Assembly (NCBI GenBank): GCA_029961745.1
Contig: CP124680.1
Coordinates: forward strand, 1,054,001 to 1,118,000
Source: Nocardioides sp. L-11A
GTDB taxonomy: Bacteria; Actinomycetota; Actinomycetes; Propionibacteriales; Nocardioidaceae
Direction of reading: 5' to 3'
Length of the DNA: 64,000 bases
The notes beneath the pieces were generated by a model. It had not been told where the DNA came from. It searched no databases and saw nothing but the letters and a program-made list of their open reading frames with translations. The position numbers were made by a program, and so were the translations under genes. Below, piece after piece: positions 62,278-64,000 of this stretch (positions within the stretch are counted from its first letter, which is position 1; each line of letters starts with the position of its first letter).

Positions 62278-63492
62278 GTGGACTCCGAGCTCCAACAGAT
62301 CGTCGACAGTCTGGGCCGTCGGCTTCGCCGTTCGGTGGCGATCGATGATCGAAACATCAGACTCCTGGCCTACACATCGCACCGGGCCGATGTCGATGAC
62401 GCACGAACGGAATCGGTGATGCGGCGCGCCGTTCCGCAAGCCCTGGTGCGCCATGTCCACAGTGCTGGAGCGCACGAGGCCCAGGGATTCTTCACCGTTC
62501 CGTCGCTGCCCGAGCATGGCTTGTCGGTCGAGCGCATCGGGCTGCCTATCCGGCATGACCACGCGTTGCTCGGATTCCTCTGGCTCCTGGCATCGGATGG
62601 TCCCGTGACCGCGCAGGAGGCCGAGGCGGTCGAACAGGCTGCCCGTGCGGCCGCGCAGGTTCTCCATCGTGAGCAGTTCCTCGGCGAGTTGAGTCGGGGG
62701 CGCGAGCGGGAGCTGGTGCGTGACCTGCTCTCGCAGGAGCCCCGACTGCGTGGTGAGGCCTCGGACCGTCTCATCGACGAGGAACTCGTGGTGATCGGTC
62801 CCGTGGTGGTGCTCGTCGTCTCCGTGGGGCACCAGGACGGCGAGCCGCTCAGTGAACGAGACCGGCTTGCGGTGACGGTCGGATTGCTGCGTGGTCGCCA
62901 GCGGCTGCCTCCACGCACGGCCATCCAGCTGACGCGTCCCGACCATGGCATCTTGGTCATGATCCGTACCGGTGCCAGGCGGGAGGTGGACGCGGTCGCG
63001 GAGACCATCCATCGGGAGGTCTGTGTCGAGAGCGGCCGGGCGGCCGGAGAGTGGCAGGTGGGAATCGGCGGTGAACGCAGCGGGCTCCTGGACGCCCGTG
63101 CATCGTTCTCGGAGGCGAAGCGGGCCGCCGAGGTCGCCGGAGTGGTGAGGATCCTCGGGCCGATCGTGCGGTACTCCGGCCTCGGCGTCTACGGCCTGCT
63201 CGCCGAGCTGCCCCAGGACAGGCTGAGCCGCAGCATCCACCCCGGTGTGCTGAGGCTGATCGAGCACGACGCCGCCTCAGCCGACGACTCGCTGGTCAGC
63301 ACCCTGGAGGCCTTCCTCGACAATGCGGGGAACGTGAAGCAGACCGCCGCGCAACTGTGCATCCATCGCGCCAGCGTCTATTACCGCCTCGAGCGGATCG
63401 CGAAGCTGGCCGACGTCGACCTGTCCAAAGGAGACGACCGGTTGGCTCTCCACATCGGTCTCAAGGTCTCCCAGCTGATCGGGCTGCGCTAG
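62278..63492 (+). CDS. PucR-family transcriptional regulator
   Basis: A 404-residue regulator. A GGDEF-like central region is followed by the C-terminal PucR helix-turn-helix (HTH_30), visible as NAGNVKQTAAQLCIHRASVYYRLERI at about residues 347-372 (given in parts: NVKQTAAQL, then HRASVYYRLERI). The N-terminal 140 residues resemble the sensor portion of such activators. Family members respond to purine, proline, amino-acid or related nitrogen metabolites. The GTG at 62278 is used; the ribosome site is weak. It lies between the peptidase gene and a DAO-type oxidoreductase gene, so control of peptide or amino-acid breakdown is likely. Confidence 0.9.
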   Translation: MDSELQQIVDSLGRRLRRSVAIDDRNIRLLAYTSHRADVDDARTESVMRRAVPQALVRHVHSAGAHEAQGFFTVPSLPEHGLSVERIGLPIRHDHALLGFLWLLASDGPVTAQEAEAVEQAARAAAQVLHREQFLGELSRGRERELVRDLLSQEPRLRGEASDRLIDEELVVIGPVVVLVVSVGHQDGEPLSERDRLAVTVGLLRGRQRLPPRTAIQLTRPDHGILVMIRTGARREVDAVAETIHREVCVESGRAAGEWQVGIGGERSGLLDARASFSEAKRAAEVAGVVRILGPIVRYSGLGVYGLLAELPQDRLSRSIHPGVLRLIEHDAASADDSLVSTLEAFLDNAGNVKQTAAQLCIHRASVYYRLERIAKLADVDLSKGDDRLALHIGLKVSQLIGLR

Positions 63493-63498
63493 TGCCGC

Positions 63499-63574
63499 GT
63501 CTCAGAAGTTCTTGAACGCTTCGCGCCCAGTGCACGCACCCTGAGCACGCCGACCGACCAACAACTTCTGAGAC
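63499..63574. repeat. 12-bp perfect inverted repeat with 52-bp spacer
   Basis: GTCTCAGAAGTT (63499-63510) and AACTTCTGAGAC (63563-63574) frame a 76-bp segment starting 7 bases after the PucR-type stop. There is no coding sequence inside. It may be the ends of a tiny remnant or non-autonomous insertion element, or a long-looped terminator. No target duplication could be established. Confidence 0.7.
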
Positions 63575-63654
63575 ACGACACGAGGAAGACCGTTGCTCGC
63601 CGCCGACTCGGCTGCTGTCGTGACAGAGGGCGAAGAGTCTGAACAGTCGTCGGT

Positions 63655-63689
63655 CCCGTCACGCCGGTGCGCCTGTCTAGCGTGACGGG
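63655..63689. promoter_or_regulatory. Palindromic operator before the DAO-type oxidoreductase gene
   Basis: CCCGTCACGC and GCGTGACGGG are perfect 10-base arms around a 15-base spacer, ending 24 bases before the ATG at 63714. The position over the expected promoter suggests a repressor or activator site, possibly for the PucR-type regulator encoded just upstream. Confidence 0.6.
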
Positions 63690-63713
63690 TGTGACCGTAA
63701 AGAAGCTGCAACC

Positions 63714-64000
63714 ATGAGCACAGGGCGGGACGTCATCGTCATCGGTGCGGGCGTGATCGGCTGTTCGATCGCCTACTCCTTCGCCAGGGCCGGCCGCGAG
63801 GTTCTCGTCATCGATCGAGCCAAAGGCCCTGGAATGGGATCCACGAGCGCGTCGTCGGCGGTGGTGCGCTTCAACTACTCGACGCACACCGGGGTGGCGG
63901 CTGCCTGGGAGTCCAGACAGGCTTGGTCGATGTGGGAGGACCACCTCGGTGGCACCGATGACGGCGCCCTTGCTCGGTTCCACCTGACCGGCGGATTGGT
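63714..64000 (+). CDS. DAO-family FAD-dependent oxidoreductase, N-terminal part (cut by window edge)
   Basis: An open frame from ATG 63714 to the window end (95 full codons). It begins MSTGRDVIVIGAGVIGCSIA, the dinucleotide-binding GxGxxG motif, with an acidic-end strand EVLVID, then GMGSTSASSAVVRFNYS, typical of the DAO group (glycine, sarcosine and D-amino-acid oxidases or dehydrogenases). The exact substrate cannot be told from this part. An amine or amino-acid oxidation would fit the neighbouring peptidases and PucR-type regulator. Confidence 0.85.
   Translation, partial: MSTGRDVIVIGAGVIGCSIAYSFARAGREVLVIDRAKGPGMGSTSASSAVVRFNYSTHTGVAAAWESRQAWSMWEDHLGGTDDGALARFHLTGGL

Noticed and set aside
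63499..63574. Complete insertion sequence
   Set aside because: Only 76 bp, no transposase, and no target-site duplication could be shown.

Overview
The window is high-GC DNA with actinobacterial habits: GTG and TTG starts, dense ATGA/GTGA overlaps, SDR, FadE and CaiB paralogues, TRAP lipoproteins and a PucR regulator. A Nocardioides-like member of the Propionibacteriales would fit, but this is an inference; no rRNA or species marker is present. Both ends cut genes: an acyl-CoA dehydrogenase on the left and a DAO-family oxidoreductase on the right. I saw no tRNA, rRNA, CRISPR, transposase or phage gene.

Positions 1 to about 48.6 kb form one large catabolic region in short, often divergent operons. 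It starts with an acyl-CoA dehydrogenase end, a quinone-oxidoreductase-like MDR enzyme and a luciferase-like flavoenzyme (1-2198). Facing these are a ferredoxin reductase and an NTF2-like protein (2221-3908). Next come an aldehyde dehydrogenase, two SDRs, an NDP-forming acyl-CoA synthetase, a DUF202 protein, and an arylsulfatase with its formylglycine-generating enzyme (4020-12880). A TRAP transporter leads into a P450, its ferredoxin, a pair of CaiB-type CoA-transferases, two MaoC-fold proteins, an Ltp-type thiolase-fold aldolase and a DUF35 protein (13008-23094). Then follow a BadI/MenB-like hydratase, an AMP-forming CoA ligase, a CitE-like lyase, alcohol dehydrogenases, a second TRAP binding protein, an acyl-CoA dehydrogenase, a MaoC protein and an Old-Yellow-Enzyme fusion (23121-34450). 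The rest holds a beta-oxidation set (34441-38165), two adjacent acyl-CoA dehydrogenases with an SDR and an amidohydrolase (38266-42158), and a Baeyer-Villiger monooxygenase with CoA-transferase, esterase and GntR regulator (42302-46902). A secreted tannase-family esterase closes the region (47036-48619).

Read together, this looks like import, optional desulfation, oxygenation (P450), oxidation to an acid, CoA activation, dehydrogenation, hydration, retro-aldol cleavage, Baeyer-Villiger ring or ketone oxidation and ester hydrolysis, finished by thiolysis. The substrate is not identifiable from sequence. A bulky alicyclic or isoprenoid acid, possibly as a sulfate or other ester, is my best inference. 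Several steps are encoded as an intact subunit beside a paralogue that lacks the key catalytic residue: CoA-transferases, acyl-CoA dehydrogenases and MaoC hydratases. The Ltp/DUF35 pair is a further two-protein unit. This resembles the heteromeric enzymes of steroid side-chain and benzylsuccinate catabolism. AT-rich motifs related to GATAATGATTA and ATGATATTCAT recur in the promoter regions, suggesting shared control.

From about 48.9 kb the content and codon style change to a peptide-utilisation locus. It holds two S9 prolyl-oligopeptidase paralogues, a dipeptide-type ABC transporter with fused ATPases, an S15/CocE-type hydrolase, a secreted TAP-like peptidase, a PucR-family regulator and the start of a DAO-type FAD oxidoreductase.
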